Below are positions 61,822 to 64,000 of a stretch of 64,000 nucleotides of DNA, one piece after another. How positions within the stretch are numbered: position 1 is the stretch's first letter; every line of letters begins with the position of its first letter. The notes beneath the pieces were generated by a model that was not told where the DNA came from, did not search any database, and saw only the letters and a list, made by a program, of their open reading frames with translations. The DNA comes from Candidatus Omnitrophota bacterium. GTDB lineage: Bacteria; Ratteibacteria; UBA8468; B48-G9; DTJG01. The stretch lies in NCBI GenBank assembly GCA_023818965.1, contig JAMWCD010000006.1, positions 141,475-205,474 of the forward strand, given 5' to 3'. The position numbers and the translations under genes were made by a program.

Positions 61822-63503
61822 CGAGAAAAATTTTTTTAAATGCATGTGTCTATTGTTTATTTCTCATTTCAGCATGTATGTATTTTTTAGGTATCTGGTG
61901 GGGGCTACCATCGAATCAAACAAAAAAATTTTATGGCTTTGATGTTGCTGTTTCAAAAGAATATATAAAAAAAAGCTGGGAGATCTCAAAAAGTTTTTCT
62001 TCAGAAAAATTACCAAGGTCAGTTTTTAATCCAATCAGATCCTTTCATCCTGATGAACACAATATCTTGAAAAGCATCAGTTCAATGAATCCTGAGAAAT
62101 TTGATTTCAATCCTCATTTTTTTGAATACCCGACAGGGCAGATTTACCTTATTGCATTATTTTTGAAAGTATCTTCTGAGTTAAACATTGTTCATCTTCA
62201 GCCTGATATTGAATATTATTTTGATCATCCAGATGAAATGGCAAAAATATATATCGCTGGCAGATTACTTACCGCATCAATGGCTCTGGCAGGATTGATA
62301 ATTTTTTATAGATTAATTTTGATGATTTATTCAAACATTTTTTCAGCATTACTTGCAACAATGTGTCTTGCCTTTACTCCTGTTTATTCAATCAATGCAC
62401 ATTATATGACTGTTGATGTTCCAATGGTATTCTGGATTATTGTTTCAATGTACTTTGCGTTTTTGTATATTCAACAACGTAAACTGTTTTTTCTTTTTCT
62501 TTCTGCCCTGTGTACAGGGATAGCCGCTGGTACAAAATATCCTGCAGGTATTTTTGTTTTTTTGTTTCCACTTATTCTTTTTTATACTAATACTGGTAGT
62601 GTTCGAAGGTTTTTTAATTTGACCCTGGTATGCTGTATCATCTTTTTTTCTGCCTTTTTTCTCACAACGCCATATTCAATTTTGTCGTTTGGAGAATTTA
62701 AAAGAGACCTTTTCTATCAGGCAGCAGCCAGGGGGCTTGGTTCTCTAAATCTTTTCAGTTACATCAGGTTTTTGCCTGATACACTGAGTGCATTGCGAAC
62801 TGGTTGTTTGTGGATTGTATTGCTTTATATTGCGGGGTTAATTGTTGCGATAAAAAAAAGACAGATTTCAGAAAAATTTTTACTTTCAGGATTTTTACTT
62901 TCAATTATTCCGATTTTTGCCTGCGGAGGATTTAAATACACCAGGTATTATTTGATTATGTTACCTTTTCTTGCTGCAATAACAGGAAAATTGTTTGAAG
63001 AGATTTTTAGATTGAAGTCAGGAGCACTCAGGTTATTGCTGATATTCGGATGTATCACAGCCGTATTATCAGGACTGGTAAAATCAACTGCCTATACACG
63101 ATTGATGACAGAAAACAGGGATGTTAGAATCATTGCTGCTGAATTTATAGAAAAGGATATTCCGTATGGAACAACAATTATTTATACAAAAGACCCATGG
63201 GTTTTTGAAGTTCCGCCAGTTAGTCCTTTGAAATATAATTTGCTGGTAATACCTGAACATGCACTGGCAAATGCTCCTTCTAAAAGTTTTCTTATCATTG
63301 GAGAATTGCAATATTTTCTTACTTCAGGAAATAGAAAATACCTGATGCAAAGAAAAATAAGGATGATTGAACAAAAAGGATTTAAACTTAAAGAAATTTT
63401 CATCCGTTATCCTTGTGCAGGACCATTTTCTTTTGATCAGTACTGGACAATCCATGATATGCTATATACCCATCCAGCGATTTTGCTATTTTATAAACCA
63501 TGA
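61818..63503 (+). CDS. GT-C (GT39/PMT-like) membrane glycosyltransferase
   Basis: SFHPDEHNILKSISSMNPEKFDFNPHFFEYPTGQIYLIALFLK; multiple TMs; ATGA overlap with the upstream GT2. Confidence 0.78.
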   Translation: MTRKIFLNACVYCLFLISACMYFLGIWWGLPSNQTKKFYGFDVAVSKEYIKKSWEISKSFSSEKLPRSVFNPIRSFHPDEHNILKSISSMNPEKFDFNPHFFEYPTGQIYLIALFLKVSSELNIVHLQPDIEYYFDHPDEMAKIYIAGRLLTASMALAGLIIFYRLILMIYSNIFSALLATMCLAFTPVYSINAHYMTVDVPMVFWIIVSMYFAFLYIQQRKLFFLFLSALCTGIAAGTKYPAGIFVFLFPLILFYTNTGSVRRFFNLTLVCCIIFFSAFFLTTPYSILSFGEFKRDLFYQAAARGLGSLNLFSYIRFLPDTLSALRTGCLWIVLLYIAGLIVAIKKRQISEKFLLSGFLLSIIPIFACGGFKYTRYYLIMLPFLAAITGKLFEEIFRLKSGALRLLLIFGCITAVLSGLVKSTAYTRLMTENRDVRIIAAEFIEKDIPYGTTIIYTKDPWVFEVPPVSPLKYNLLVIPEHALANAPSKSFLIIGELQYFLTSGNRKYLMQRKIRMIEQKGFKLKEIFIRYPCAGPFSFDQYWTIHDMLYTHPAILLFYKP

Positions 63504-64000
63504 ACAGTGATATTTTTGATTTTGAAATTTCCAGAGATAGGATTGCACAATATCCACTCGAGAACCGGGAAGATGCCCGTTTGATGGTGGTAAATCGTAA
63601 AGATGCAGATATTTTCCATTTGAAATTCAGTGATATTATAAGTTTTTTTTCTCCAGGTGAAGTAATAGTTCTGAACAATACAAAAGTTATTCTTGCACGG
63701 TTGATTGGTAAAAAGGAGACAGGAGGAAAAATTGAAGTACTTTTGTTAAGAAAGCAGAATGATGGAATCTGGGAAGTTCTTATTCGTGGAAAAATTAAAC
63801 CTGAAACGAAAATTGTTTTTGAACAGATTCAGGCAGTTGTTCTTGGGAAAAATGAATACGGCTCATATACGGTTAAATTTAATACTGATGATGATGAAAA
63901 GATCTTCAGTATTGGGAAACTTCCACTTCCTCCATATATTAAAAGAGACCCTGAACAAAAGGACTATCAATATTATCAGACCGTCTATGCTGAAAAAATC
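63500..64000 (+). CDS. queA: S-adenosylmethionine:tRNA ribosyltransferase-isomerase (3' truncated by the window edge)
   Basis: Hand translation MNSDIFDFEISRDRIAQYPLENREDARLMVVNRK..VIVLNNTKVILARLIGKKETGGKIEVLLLRK. Confidence 0.94.
   Translation, partial: MNSDIFDFEISRDRIAQYPLENREDARLMVVNRKDADIFHLKFSDIISFFSPGEVIVLNNTKVILARLIGKKETGGKIEVLLLRKQNDGIWEVLIRGKIKPETKIVFEQIQAVVLGKNEYGSYTVKFNTDDDEKIFSIGKLPLPPYIKRDPEQKDYQYYQTVYAEKI

Noticed and set aside
1-64000. CRISPR arrays, rRNA genes, prophage or toxin-antitoxin modules
   Set aside because: No regularly spaced repeats, rRNA signatures, phage structural genes or paired toxin/antitoxin ORFs were recognised.

Overview
AT-rich bacterial chromosome segment, probably from an uncultured lineage; I do not assign a phylum. 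From about 1.3 to 37.9 kb, almost everything is on the + strand. This is an uninterrupted translation/transcription superoperon: tRNA-Thr, tuf, rpmG, tRNA-Trp, secE, nusG, L11-L1-L10-L12, a single-ORF rpoB-rpoC fusion, S12-S7-EF-G, a second tuf, the S10/spc/alpha clusters, secY-adk-map-infA, rpoA-L17, an omega-like small ORF, pilT, purD, then rpsO-pnp. A convergent minus-strand operon (37.9-46.3 kb) carries uppP, pyrK, pyrD, an O-antigen-ligase/TPR protein, a PSP1/RicT-like protein, metG, pyrH, frr and cmk. From 46.3 to 63.5 kb lies a + strand envelope glycan island in which DPM1-like GT2 genes alternate with GT-C (GT39/PMT-like) membrane glycosyltransferases, together with UDP-sugar enzymes. 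queA runs off the right edge. The strongest unusual signal is the rpoB/rpoC junction. An in-frame A_AAA_AAG heptamer has a GAGG Shine-Dalgarno-like element 11 nt upstream, a 7-bp inverted repeat immediately downstream, a -1 frame stop within five codons, and an AAGGA-N4-GTG possible rpoC restart. This looks like a dnaX-type frameshift site, or alternatively a fusion only one A away from being split. Other points of note are a GC-rich repeat that duplicates the 3' end of tRNA-Gly, a four-cysteine insertion and extreme AUA codon bias in two near-identical tuf genes, a probable AUU start for rpsE, an rpmG stop codon overlapping tRNA-Trp, and a decayed Y1-type transposase remnant. I found no rRNA genes, CRISPR arrays or intact mobile elements.
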